The translations under genes and the position numbers were made by a program. Shown here piece after piece: positions 25,601 to 39,057 of a DNA stretch of 64,000 nucleotides (the first letter of the stretch is position 1; the number at the start of each line of letters is the position of its first letter). Under the pieces are notes generated by a model. It ran no database searches and was not told where the DNA came from. It saw only the letters and a program-made list of their open reading frames with translations. The stretch comes from Rhytidiadelphus loreus. Its lineage: Eukaryota > Streptophyta > Bryopsida > Hypnales > Hylocomiaceae. The stretch is taken from positions 61,399,093-61,463,092 of the forward strand of contig OX344763.1 of assembly GCA_947034895.1 (NCBI GenBank), written 5' to 3'.

Positions 25601-27793
25601 CTAAACAATAATGTGCAAGCATGTGGTGCAAGTTGCAATTCTTCTTCAATCCAATTATCCACAAAAATATTCATTTGGTGGTAACATTGAATGCCTTGAA
25701 TGTTAAACTAGAAATTGATGCTCGAACCTTGTGCTGTACTTTCATGTCCAAGAAAATTGGACCTCATGAAATTCACCTAAAGAATAATGTGCAAGCATGT
25801 GGTGCAAGTTGCAATTCTTCTTCAATCCAATTATCCAAGAACATATTCATTCGGTGGTAACATTGAATGCCTTGAATGTTAAACTAGAAATTGATGCTCG
25901 AACCTTGTGCTGTACTTTCATGTCCAAGAAAATTGGACCTCATGAAATTCACCTAAAGAATAATGTGTAAACATGTGGTGCAAGTTGTAATTCTTCTTCA
26001 ATCCAATTATCCACAAAAATAATCATTTGGTGGTAACATTGAATGCCTTGAATGTTAAACTAGAAATTGATGCTCGAACCTTGTGCTGTACTTTCATGTC
26101 CAAGAAAATTGGACCTCATGAAATTCACCTAAAGAATAATGTGCAAGCATATGGTGCAAGTTGCAATTCTTCTTCAATCCAATTATCCACAAAAATATTC
26201 ATTTGGTGGTAACATTGAATGCCTTGAATGTTAAACTAGAAATTGATGCTCGAACCTTGTGCTGTACTTTCATGTCCATGAAAATTGGACCTCATGAAAT
26301 TCACCTAAAGAATAATGTGCAAGCATGTGGTGCAAGTTGCAATTCTTCTTCAATCCAATTATCCAAGAACATATTCATTCGGTGGTAACATTGAATGCCT
26401 TGAATGTTAAACTAGAAATTGATGCACGAACCTTGTGCTGTACTTTCATGTCCAAGAAAATTGGACCTCATGAAATTCACCTAAAGAATAATGTCCAAGC
26501 ATATGGTGCAAGTTGCAATTCTTCTTCAATCCAATTATCCGAAAAAATATTCATTTGGTGGTAACATTGAATGCCTTGAATGTGAAACTAGAAATTGATG
26601 TACGAACCTTGTGCTGTACTTTCATGTCCAAGAAAATTGGACCTCATGAAATTCACCTAAAGAATAATGTGCAAGCATGTGGTGCAAGTTGCAATTCTTC
26701 TTCAATCCAATTATCCACAAAAATATTCATTTGGTGGTAACATTGAATGCCTTGAATGTTAAACTAGAAATTGATGCACGAACCATGTGCTGTACTTTCA
26801 TGTCCAAGAAAATTGGACCTCATGAAATTCACCTAAAGAAAAATGTGCAAGCATGTGGTGCAAGTTGCAATTCTTCTTCAATCCAATTATCCAAAAAAAT
26901 ATTCATTTGGTGGTAACATTGAATGCCTTGAATGTTAAACTAGAAATTGATGCACGAACCTTGTGCTGTACTTTCATGTCCAAGAAAATTGGACCTCATG
27001 AAATTCACCTAAAGAATAATGTGCAAGCATGTGGTGCAAGTTGCAATTCTTCTTCAATCCAATTATCCACAAAAATATTCATTTGGTGGTAACATTGAAT
27101 GCCTTGAATGTTAAACTAGAAATTGATGCACGAACCTTGTGCTGTACTTTCATGTCCAAGAAAATTGGACCTCATGAAATTCACCTAAAGAAAAATGTGC
27201 AAGCATGTGGTGCAAGTTGCAATTCTTCTTCAATCCAATTATCCACAAAAATATTCATTTGGTGGTAACATTGAATGCCTTGAATGTTAAACTAGAAATT
27301 GATGCACGAACCTTGTGCTGTACTTTCATGTCCAAGAAAATTGGACCTCATGAAATTCACCTAAAGAAAAATGTGCAAGCATGTGGTGCAAGTTGCAATT
27401 CTTCTTCAATCCAATTATCCGAAAAAATATTCATTTGGTGGTAACATTGAATGCCTTGAATGTGAAACTAGAAATTGATGTACGAACCTTGTGCTGTACT
27501 TTCATGTCCAAGAAAATTGGATCTCATGAAATTCACGTAAAGAAAAATGTGTAAACATGTGGAAAAGGTTGCAATTCCTCTTGAATCCAAATACCCAGAA
27601 AAATATTCATTTGGTGGTAACATTGAATGCCTTGAATGTTAAACTAAAAATTGATGCTCGAACCTTGTGCTGTACTTTCATGTCCAAGAAAATTGGACGT
27701 CATGAAATTCACCTAAAGAATAATGTGCAAGCATGTGGTGCAAGTTGCAATTCTTCTTGAATCCAATTATCCACAAAAATATTCATTTGGTGG

Positions 27794-27969
27794 TAACATT
27801 GAATGCCTTGAATGTTAAACTAGAAATTGATGCTCGAACCTTGTGCTGTACTTTCATGTCCAAGAAAATTGGATCTCATGAAATTCACGTAAAGAAAAAT
27901 GTGTAAACATGTGGAAAAGGTTGCAATTCCTCTTGAATCCAATTATCCAAAAAAATATTCATTTGGTGG
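27794..27969 (+). repeat. Hybrid monomer: canonical start, M centre, canonical tail
   Basis: It begins with ttaaac and gatgctcg, takes the M-class ggatctc/cacgtaaag/gtgtaaac/gtggaaaagg/ttcctcttg centre, then ends with ccaattatccaaaaaaat. The tail switch resembles the hybrid at 17762-17937. The next units also resemble those after 17937, minus one monomer. Confidence 0.65.
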
Positions 27970-28145
27970 TAACATTGAATGCCTTGAATGTTAAACTAAA
28001 AATTGATGCTAGAACCTTGTGCTGTACTTTCATGTCCAAAGAAATTGGACTTCATGAAATTCACCTAAAGAATAATGTGCAAGCATGTGGTGCAAGTTGC
28101 AATTCTTCTTCAATCCAATTATCCAAGAACATATTCATTCGGTGG

Positions 28146-30961
28146 TAACATTGATTGCCTTGAATGTTAAACTAGAAATTCATGCTCGAACCTTGTGCTG
28201 TACTTTCATGTCCAAGAAAATTGGACCTCATTAAATTCACCTAAAGAATAATGTGTAAACATGTGGTGCAAGTTGTAATTCTTCTTCAATCCAATTATCC
28301 ACAAAAATAATCATTTGGTGGTAACATTGAATGCCTTGAATGTTAAACTAGAAATTGATGCTCGAACCTTGTGCTGTACTTTCATGTCCAAGAAAATTGG
28401 ACCTCATGAAATTCACCTAAAGAATAATGTCCAAGCATATCGTGCAAGTTGCAATTCTTCTTCAATCCAATTATCCACAAAAATATTCATTTGGTGGTAA
28501 CATTGAATGCCTTGAATGTTAAACTAGAAATTGTTGCTCGAACCTTGTGCTGTACTTTCATGTCCAAGACAATTGGACCTCATGAAATTCACCTAAAGAA
28601 TAATGTCCAAGCATGTGGTGCAAGTTGCAATTCTTCTTCAATCCAATTATCCAAGAACATATTCATTCGGTGGTAACATTGAATGCCTTGAATGTTAAAC
28701 TAGAAATTGATGCACGAACCTTGTGCTGTACTTTCATGTCCAAGAAAATTGGACCTCATGAAATTCACCTAAAGAATAATGTCCAAGCATATGGTGCAAG
28801 TTGCAATTCTTCTTCAATCCAATTATCCGAAAAAATATTCATTTGGTGGTAACATTGAATGCCTTGAATGTGAAACTAGAAATTGATGTACGAACCTTGT
28901 GCTGTACTTTCATGTCCAAGAAAATTGGATCTCATGAAATTCACGTAAAGAAAAATGTGTAAACATGTGGAAAAGGTTGCAATTCCTCTTGAATCCAAAT
29001 ATCCAGAAAAATATTCATTTGGTGGTAACATTGAATGCCTTGAATGTTAAACTAGAAATTGATGATCGAACCTTGTGTTGTACTTTCATGTCCAAGAAAA
29101 TTGGACCTCATGAAATTCACCTAAAGAATAATGTCCAAGCATATGGTGCAAGTTGCAATTCTTCTTCAATCCAATTATCCGAAAAAATATTCATTTGGTG
29201 GTAACATTGAATGCCTTGAATGTTAAACTAGAAATTGATGCACGAACCTTGTGCTGTACTTTCATGTCCAAGAAAATTGGACCTCATGAAATTCACCTAA
29301 AGAATAATGTGCAAGCATGTGGTGCAAGTTGCAATTCTTCTTCAATCCAATTATCCGAAAAAATATTCATTTGGTGGTAACATTGAATGCCTTGAATGTT
29401 AAACTAGAAATTGATGCACGAACCTTGTGCTGTACTTTCATGTCCAAGAAAATTGGACCTCATGAAATTCACCTAAAGAATAATGTGCAAGCATGTGGTG
29501 CAAGTTGCAATTCTTCTTCAATCCAATTATCCAAAAAAATATTCATTTGGTGGTAACATTGAATGCCTTGAATGTGAAACTAGAAATTGATGTACGAACC
29601 TTGTGCTGTACTTTCATGTCCAAGAAAATTGGATCTCATGAAATTCACGTAAAGAAAAATGTGTAAACATGTGGAAAAGGTTGCAATTCCTCTTGAATCC
29701 AAATATCCAGAAAAATATTCATTTGGTGGTAACATTGAATGCCTTGAATGTTAAACTAAAAATTGATGCTCGAACCTTGTGCTGTACTTTCATGTCCAAA
29801 AAAATTGGACTTCATGAAATTCACCTAAACAATAATGTGCAAGCATGTGGTAAAAGTTGCAATTCTTCTTCAATCCAATTATCCAAAAAAATATTCATTT
29901 GGTGGTAACATTGAATGCCCTGAATGTTAAACTAGAAATTGATGCTCGAACCTTTTGCTGTAATTTCATGTCCAAGAAAATTGGACCTCATGAAATTCAC
30001 CTAAAGAATAATGTGCAAGCATGTGGTGCAAGTTGCAATTCTTCTTCAATCCAATTATCCAAGAACATATTCATTCGGTGGTAACATTGAATGCCTTGAA
30101 TGTTAAACTAGAAATTGATGCTCGAACCTTGTGCTGTACTTTCATGTCCAAGAAAATTGGACCTCATGAAATTCACCTAAAGAATAATGTGTAAACATGT
30201 CGTGCAAGTTGTAATTCTTCTTCAATCCAATTATCCACAAAAATAATCATTTGGTGGTAACATTGAATGCCTTGAATGTTAAACTAGAAATTGATGCTCG
30301 AACCTTGTGCTGTACTTTCATGTCCAAGAAAATTGGACCTCATGAAATTCACCTAAAGAATAATGTCCAAGCATATGGTGCAAGTTGCAATTCTTCTTCA
30401 ATCCAATTATCCACAAAAATATTCATTTGGTGGTAACATTGAATGCCTTGAATGTTAAACTAGAAATTGTTGCTCGAACCTTGTGCTGTACTTTCATGTC
30501 CAAGAAAATTGGACCTCATGAAATTCACCTGAAGAATAATGTGCAAGCATGTGGTGCAAGTTGCAATTCTTCTTCAATCCAATTATCCAAGAACATATTC
30601 ATTCGGTGGTAACATTGAATGCCTTGAATGTTAAACTAGAAATTGATGCACGAACCTTGTGCTGTACTTTCATGTCCAAGAAAATTGGACCTCATGAAAT
30701 TCACCTAAAGAATAATGTCCAAGCATATGGTGCAAGTTGCAATTCTTCTTCAATCCAATTATCCGAAAAAATATTCATTTGGTGGTAACATTGAATGCCT
30801 TGAATGTTAAACTAGAAATTGATGCTCGAACCTTGTGCTGTACTTTCATGTCCAAGAAAATTGGACCTCATGAAATTCACCTAAAGAATAATGTCCAAGC
30901 ATATGGTGCAAGTTGCAATTCTTCTTCAATCCAATTATCCACAAAAATATTCATTTGGTGG
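28146..30961 (+). repeat. 17-monomer duplication, copy 1
   Basis: Sixteen consecutive units match 31138-33953 in order at an offset of 2992 bp (17 x 176). Rare shared markers are aattcatg/cattaaattc, gcatatcgtgc, gatgatcg with gtgttg, gccctgaatg with ttttgctgtaatttc, and cacctgaag. The differences I found are a cattgattgcc near 28150, ccgaaaaaat against ccgcaaaaat, and aataatg against aaaaatg. The seventeenth unit (30962-31137) no longer matches fully. Confidence 0.85.
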
Positions 30962-31137
30962 TAACATTGAATGCCTTGAATGTTAAACTAGAAATTGTTG
31001 CTCGAACCTTGTGCTGTACTTTCATGTCCAAGACAATTGGACCTCATGAAATTCACCTAAAGAATAATGTCCAAGCATATGGTGCAAGTTGCAATTCTTC
31101 TTCAATCCAATTATCCACAAAAATATTCATTTGGTGG

Positions 31138-33953
31138 TAACATTGAATGCCTTGAATGTTAAACTAGAAATTCATGCTCGAACCTTGTGCTGTACTTTCA
31201 TGTCCAAGAAAATTGGACCTCATTAAATTCACCTAAAGAATAATGTGTAAACATGTGGTGCAAGTTGTAATTCTTCTTCAATCCAATTATCCACAAAAAT
31301 AATCATTTGGTGGTAACATTGAATGCCTTGAATGTTAAACTAGAAATTGATGCTCGAACCTTGTGCTGTACTTTCATGTCCAAGAAAATTGGACCTCATG
31401 AAATTCACCTAAAGAATAATGTCCAAGCATATCGTGCAAGTTGCAATTCTTCTTCAATCCAATTATCCACAAAAATATTCATTTGGTGGTAACATTGAAT
31501 GCCTTGAATGTTAAACTAGAAATTGTTGCTCGAACCTTGTGCTGTACTTTCATGTCCAAGACAATTGGACCTCATGAAATTCACCTAAAGAATAATGTCC
31601 AAGCATGTGGTGCAAGTTGCAATTCTTCTTCAATCCAATTATCCAAGAACATATTCATTCGGTGGTAACATTGAATGCCTTGAATGTTAAACTAGAAATT
31701 GATGCACGAACCTTGTGCTGTACTTTCATGTCCAAGAAAATTGGACCTCATGAAATTCACCTAAAGAATAATGTCCAAGCATATGGTGCAAGTTGCAATT
31801 CTTCTTCAATCCAATTATCCGAAAAAATATTCATTTGGTGGTAACATTGAATGCCTTGAATGTGAAACTAGAAATTGATGTACGAACCTTGTGCTGTACT
31901 TTCATGTCCAAGAAAATTGGATCTCATGAAATTCACGTAAAGAAAAATGTGTAAACATGTGGAAAAGGTTGCAATTCCTCTTGAATCCAAATATCCAGAA
32001 AAATATTCATTTGGTGGTAACATTGAATGCCTTGAATGTTAAACTAGAAATTGATGATCGAACCTTGTGTTGTACTTTCATGTCCAAGAAAATTGGACCT
32101 CATGAAATTCACCTAAAGAATAATGTCCAAGCATATGGTGCAAGTTGCAATTCTTCTTCAATCCAATTATCCGAAAAAATATTCATTTGGTGGTAACATT
32201 GAATGCCTTGAATGTTAAACTAGAAATTGATGCACGAACCTTGTGCTGTACTTTCATGTCCAAGAAAATTGGACCTCATGAAATTCACCTAAAGAATAAT
32301 GTGCAAGCATGTGGTGCAAGTTGCAATTCTTCTTCAATCCAATTATCCGCAAAAATATTCATTTGGTGGTAACATTGAATGCCTTGAATGTTAAACTAGA
32401 AATTGATGCACGAACCTTGTGCTGTACTTTCATGTCCAAGAAAATTGGACCTCATGAAATTCACCTAAAGAAAAATGTGCAAGCATGTGGTGCAAGTTGC
32501 AATTCTTCTTCAATCCAATTATCCAAAAAAATATTCATTTGGTGGTAACATTGAATGCCTTGAATGTGAAACTAGAAATTGATGTACGAACCTTGTGCTG
32601 TACTTTCATGTCCAAGAAAATTGGATCTCATGAAATTCACGTAAAGAAAAATGTGTAAACATGTGGAAAAGGTTGCAATTCCTCTTGAATCCAAATATCC
32701 AGAAAAATATTCATTTGGTGGTAACATTGAATGCCTTGAATGTTAAACTAAAAATTGATGCTCGAACCTTGTGCTGTACTTTCATGTCCAAAAAAATTGG
32801 ACTTCATGAAATTCACCTAAACAATAATGTGCAAGCATGTGGTAAAAGTTGCAATTCTTCTTCAATCCAATTATCCAAAAAAATATTCATTTGGTGGTAA
32901 CATTGAATGCCCTGAATGTTAAACTAGAAATTGATGCTCGAACCTTTTGCTGTAATTTCATGTCCAAGAAAATTGGACCTCATGAAATTCACCTAAAGAA
33001 TAATGTGCAAGCATGTGGTGCAAGTTGCAATTCTTCTTCAATCCAATTATCCAAGAACATATTCATTCGGTGGTAACATTGAATGCCTTGAATGTTAAAC
33101 TAGAAATTGATGCTCGAACCTTGTGCTGTACTTTCATGTCCAAGAAAATTGGACCTCATGAAATTCACCTAAAGAATAATGTGTAAACATGTCGTGCAAG
33201 TTGTAATTCTTCTTCAATCCAATTATCCACAAAAATAATCATTTGGTGGTAACATTGAATGCCTTGAATGTTAAACTAGAAATTGATGCTCGAACCTTGT
33301 GCTGTACTTTCATGTCCAAGAAAATTGGACCTCATGAAATTCACCTAAAGAATAATGTCCAAGCATATGGTGCAAGTTGCAATTCTTCTTCAATCCAATT
33401 ATCCACAAAAATATTCATTTGGTGGTAACATTGAATGCCTTGAATGTTAAACTAGAAATTGTTGCTCGAACCTTGTGCTGTACTTTCATGTCCAAGAAAA
33501 TTGGACCTCATGAAATTCACCTGAAGAATAATGTGCAAGCATGTGGTGCAAGTTGCAATTCTTCTTCAATCCAATTATCCAAGAACATATTCATTCGGTG
33601 GTAACATTGAATGCCTTGAATGTTAAACTAGAAATTGATGCACGAACCTTGTGCTGTACTTTCATGTCCAAGAAAATTGGACCTCATGAAATTCACCTAA
33701 AGAATAATGTCCAAGCATATGGTGCAAGTTGCAATTCTTCTTCAATCCAATTATCCGAAAAAATATTCATTTGGTGGTAACATTGAATGCCTTGAATGTT
33801 AAACTAGAAATTGATGCTCGAACCTTGTGCTGTACTTTCATGTCCAAGAAAATTGGACCTCATGAAATTCACCTAAAGAATAATGTCCAAGCATATGGTG
33901 CAAGTTGCAATTCTTCTTCAATCCAATTATCCACAAAAATATTCATTTGGTGG
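31138..33953 (+). repeat. 17-monomer duplication, copy 2
   Basis: Adjacent second copy of 28146-30961 with period 2992 bp. The partner of the seventeenth unit (33954-34129) shares gttgctcg but then reads tccatgaaaatt and an attcgg tail, so the duplicated tract ends within that unit. So few differences over 2.8 kb indicate a recent event or recent conversion. Confidence 0.85.
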
Positions 33954-34833
33954 TAACATTGAATGCCTTGAATGTTAAACTAGAAATTGTTGCTCGAACC
34001 TTGTGCTGTACTTTCATGTCCATGAAAATTGGACCTCATGAAATTCACCTAAAGAATAATGTGCAAGCATGTGGTGCAAGTTGCAATTCTTCTTCAATCC
34101 AATTATCCAAGAACATATTCATTCGGTGGTAACATTGAATGCCTTGAATGTTAAACTAGAAATTGATGCTCGAACCTTGTGCTGTACTTTCATGTCCAAG
34201 AAAATTGGACCTCATGAAATTCACCTAAAGAATAATGTGTAAACATGTGGTGCAAGTTGTAATTCTTCTTCAATCCAATTATCCACAAAAATAATCATTT
34301 GGTGGTAACATTGAATGCCTTGAATGTTAAACTAGAAATTGATGCTCGAACCTTGTGCTGTACTTTCATGTCCAAGAAAATTGGACCTCATGAAATTCAC
34401 CTAAAGAATAATGTCCAAGCATGTGGTGCAAGTTGCAATTCTTCTTCAATCCAATTACCCGAAAAAATATTCATTTGGTGGTAACATTGAATGCCTTGAA
34501 TGTTAAACTAGAAATTGATGCACGAACCTTGTGCTGTACTTTCATGTCCAAGAAAATTGGACCTCATGAAATTCACCTAAAGAATAATGTGCAAGCATGT
34601 GGTGCAAGTTGCAATTCTTCTTCAATCCAATTATCCAAGAACATATTCATTCGGTGGTAACATTGAATGCCTTGAATGTTAAACTAGAAATTGATGCACG
34701 AACCTTGTGCTGTACTTTCATGTCCAAGAAAATTGGACCTCATGAAATTCACCTAAAGAATAATGTGCAAGCATGTGGTGCAAGTTGCAATTCTTCTTCA
34801 ATCCAATTATCCAAGAACATATTCATTCGGTGG

Positions 34834-35361
34834 TAACATTGAATGCCTTGAATGTTAAACTAGAAATTGATGCACGAACCTTGTGCTGTACTTTCATGTC
34901 CAAGAAAATTGGACCTCATGAAATTCACCTAAAGAATAATGTCCAAGCATATGGTGCAAGTTGCAATTCTTCTTCAATCCAATTATCCGAAAAAATATTC
35001 ATTTGGTGGTAACATTGAATGCCTTGAATGTTAAACTAGAAATTGATGCTCGAACCTTGTGCTGTACTTTCATGTCCAAGAAAATTGGACCTCATGAAAT
35101 TCACCTAAAGAATAATGTCCAAGCATATGGTGCAAGTTGCAATTCTTCTTCAATCCAATTATCCACAAAAATATTCATTTGGTGGTAACATTGAATGCCT
35201 TGAATGTTAAACTAGAAATTGATGCTCGAACCTTGTGCTGTACTTTCATGTCCAAGAAAATTGGACCTCATGAAATTCACCTAAAGAATAATGTCCAAGC
35301 ATGTGGTGCATGTTGCAATTCTTCTTCAATCCAATTACCCGAAAAAATATTCATTTGGTGG
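34834..35361 (+). repeat. Three-unit cassette with gtggtgcatg variant, copy A
   Basis: Order: gatgcacg/ccaagcatatgg unit with ccgaaaaaat tail, gatgctcg/ccaagcatatgg unit with ccacaaaaat tail, then gatgctcg unit with gtggtgcatgttgc and an acccgaaaaa tail. The same order occurs at 37650-38177, exactly 2816 bp (16 units) away. Related forms of the last units lie at 53314-53488 and 61055-61229. Confidence 0.75.
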
Positions 35362-36241
35362 TAACATTGAATGCCTTGAATGTTAAACTAGAAATTGATG
35401 CACGAACCTTGTGCTGTACTTTCATGTCCAAGAAAATTGGACCTCATGAAATTCACCTAAAGAAAAATGTGCAAGCATGTGGTGCAAGTTGCAATTCTTC
35501 TTCAATCCAATTATCCACAAAAATATTCATTTGGTGGTAACATTGAATGCCTTGAATGTTAAACTAGAAATTGATGCACGAACCTTGTGCTGTACTTTCA
35601 TGTCCAAGAAAATTGGACCTCATGAAATTCACCTAAAGAAAAATGTGCAAGCATGTGGTGCAAGTTGCAATTCTTCTTCAATCCAATTATCCGAAAAAAT
35701 ATTCATTTGGTGGTAACATTGAATGCCTTGAATGTGAAACTAGAAATTGATGTACGAACCTTGTGCTGTACTTTCATGTCCAAGAAAATTGGATCTCATG
35801 AAATTCACGTAAAGAAAAATGTGTAAACATGTGGAAAAGGTTGCAATTCCTCTTGAATCCAAATATCCAGAAAAATATTCATTTGGTGGTAACATTGAAT
35901 GCCTTGAATGTTAAACTAAAAATTGATGCTCGAACCTTGTGCTGTACTTTCATGTCCAAATAAATTGGACTTCATGAAATTCACCTAAAGAATAATGTCC
36001 AAGCATGTGGTAAAAGTTGCAATTCTTCTTCAATCCAATTATCCAAAAAAATATTCATTTGGTGGTAACATTGAATGCCCTGAATGTTAAACTAGAAATT
36101 GATGCTCGAACCTTGTGCTGTAATTTCATGTCCAAGAAAATTGGACCTCATGAAATTCACCTAAAGAATAATGTGCAAGCATGTGGTGCAAGTTGCAATT
36201 CTTCTTCAATCCAATTATCCAAGAACATATTCATTCGGTGG

Positions 36242-37297
36242 TAACATTGAATGCCTTGAATGTTAAACTAGAAATTGATGCTCGAACCTTGTGCTGTACT
36301 TTCATGTCCAAGAAAATTGGACCTCATGAAATTCACCTAAAGAATAATGTGTAAACATGTGGTGCAAGTTGTAATTCTTCTTCAATCCAATTATCCACAA
36401 AAATAATCATTTGGTGGTAACATTGAATGCCTTGAATGTTAAACTAGAAATTGATGCTCGAACCTTGTGCTGTACTTTCATGTCCAAGAAAATTGGACCT
36501 CATGAAATTCACCTAAAGAATAATGTGCAAGCATATGGTGCAAGTTGCAATTCTTCTTCAATCCAATTATCCACAAAAATATTCATTTGGTGGTAACATT
36601 GAATGCCTTGAATGTTAAACTAGAAATTGTAGCTCGAACCTTGTGCTGTACTTTCATGTCCAAGAAAATTGGACCTCATGAAATTCACCTAAAGAATAAT
36701 GTGCAAGCATGTGGTGCAAGTTGCAATTCTTCTTCAATCCAATTATCCAAGAACATATTCATTCGGTGGTAACATTGAATGCCTTGAATGTTAAACTAGA
36801 AATTGATGCACGAACCTTGTGCTGTACTTTCATGTCCAAGAAAATTGGACCTCATGAAATTCACCTAAAGAATAATGTGTAAACATGTGGTGCAAGTTGT
36901 AATTCTTCTTCAATCCAATTATCCACAAAAATAATCATTTGGTGGTAACATTGAATGCCTTGAATGTTAAACTAGAAATTGATGCTCGAACCTTGTGCTG
37001 TACTTTCATGTCCAAGAAAATTGGACCTCATGAAATTCACCTAAAGAATAATGTCCAAGCATATGGTGCAAGTTGCAATTCTTCTTCAATCCAATTATCC
37101 ACAAAAATATTCATTTGGTGGTAACATTGAATGCCTTGAATGTTAAACTAGAAATTGTAGCTCGAACCTTGTGCTGTACTTTCATGTCCAAGAAAATTGG
37201 ACCTCATGAAATTCACCTAAAGAATAATGTGCAAGCATGTGGTGCAAGTTGCAATTCTTCTTCAATCCAATTATCCAAGAACATATTCATTCGGTGG
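36242..37297 (+). repeat. t trimer with gtagctcg variant, two 528-bp copies
   Basis: Copies 36242-36769 and 36770-37297 have the t unit, a gcatatgg unit and a unit reading gaaattgtagctcg, which I saw only here (36628 and 37156). The copies differ at gctcg against gcacg in the t unit and at gtgcaagcatat against gtccaagcatat in the second unit. This closes the t-rich block. Confidence 0.75.
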
Positions 37298-37649
37298 TAA
37301 CATTGAATGCCTTGAATGTTAAACTAGAAATTGATGCACGAACCTTGTGCTGTACTTTCATGTCCAAGAAAATTGGACCTCATGAAATTCACCTAAAGAA
37401 TAATGTCCAAGCATATGGTGCAAGTTGCAATTCTTCTTCAATCCAATTATCCACAAAAATATTCATTTGGTGGTAACATTGAATGCCTTGAATGTTAAAC
37501 TAGAAATTGATGCACGAACCTTGTGCTGTACTTTCATGTCCAAGAAAATTGGACCTCATGAAATTCACCTAAAGAATAATGTGCAAGCATGTGGTCCAAG
37601 TTGCAATTCTTCTTCAATCCAATTATCCAAGAACATATTCATTCGGTGG

Positions 37650-38177
37650 TAACATTGAATGCCTTGAATGTTAAACTAGAAATTGATGCACGAACCTTGT
37701 GGTGTACTTTCATGTCCAAGAAAATTGGACCTCATGAAATTCACCTAAAGAATAATGTCCAAGCATATGGTGCAAGTTGCAATTCTTCTTCAATCCAATT
37801 ATCCGAAAAAATATTCATTTGGTGGTAACATTGAATGCCTTGAATGTTAAACTAGAAATTGATGCTCGAACCTTGTGCTGTACTTTCATGTCCAAGAAAA
37901 TTGGACCTCATGAAATTCACCTAAAGAATAATGTCCAAGCATATGGTGCAAATTGCAATTCTTCTTCAATCCAATTATCCACAAAAATATTCATTTGGTG
38001 GTAACATTGAATGCCTTGAATGTTAAACTAGAAATTGATGCTCGAACCTTGTGCTGTACTTTCATGTCCAAGAAAATTGGACCTCATGAAATTCACCTAA
38101 AGAATAATGTCCAAGCATGTGGTGCATGTTGCAATTCTTCTTCAATCCAATTACCCGAAAAAATATTCATTTGGTGG
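37650..38177 (+). repeat. Three-unit cassette with gtggtgcatg variant, copy B
   Basis: Matches 34834-35361 at 2816 bp. Private changes are ggtgtac in the first unit and gtgcaaattgc in the second. The following unit (from 38178) carries gatgcacttacc, ttggaattc and ccacttatcc, an unusually mutated monomer. Confidence 0.75.
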
Positions 38178-39057
38178 TAACATTGAATGCCTTGAATGTT
38201 AAACTAGAAATTGATGCACTTACCTTGTGCTGTACTTTCATGTCCAAGAAAATTGGACCTCATGAAATTCACCTAAAGAAAAATGTGCAAGCATGTGGTG
38301 CAAGTTGGAATTCTTCTTCAATCCACTTATCCGAAAAAATATTCATTTGGTGGTAACATTGAATGCCTTGAATGTTAAACTAGAAATTGATGCTCGAACC
38401 TTGTGCTGTACTTTCATGTCCAAGAAAATTGGACGTCATGAAATTCACCTAAAGAATAATGTGCAAGCATGTGGTGCAAGTTGCAATTCTTCTTGAATCC
38501 AAATATCCAAGAAAATATTCATTTGGTGGTAACATTGAATGCCTTGAATGTGAAACTAGAAATTGATGTACGAACCTTGTGCTGTACTTTCATGTCCAAG
38601 AAAATTGGACCTCATGATATTCACCTAAAGAATAATGTGCAAGCATGTGGTGCAAGTTGCAATTCTTCTTCAATCCAATTATCCAAGAACATATTCATTC
38701 GGTGGTAACATTGAATGCCTTGAATGTTAAACTAGAAATTGATGCACGAACCTTGTGCTGTACTTTCATGTCCAAGAAAATTGGACCTCATGAAATTCAC
38801 CTAAAGAATAATGTGCAAGCATGTGGTGCAAGTTGCAATTCTTCTTCAATCCAATTATCCAAAAAAATATTCATTTGGTGGTAACATTGAATGCCTTGAA
38901 TGTTAAACTAGAAATTGATGCTCGAACCTTGTGCTGTACTTTCATGTCCAAGAAAATTGGACCTCATGAAATTCACCTAAAGAATAATGTGCAAGCATGT
39001 GGTGCAAGTTGCAATTCTTCTTCAATCCAATTATCCACAAAAATATTCATTTGGTGG

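Larger units (their letters stand above)
18290..37297 (+). repeat. Block 3: region defined by the t variant
   Basis: About 108 units. Fifteen of the 16 t-variant units (ttgtaattc with a tail reading aataatc instead of atattc) lie here; the sixteenth is at 52434. A typical order is a canonical unit with attcgg tail, then t, then a ccaagcatatgg unit, then a unit with gaaattgttgctcg. Spacing between t units is always a whole number of monomers (3, 5, 6, 8, 10, 11, 12 or 13). M-class units are interspersed singly. Confidence 0.8.
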
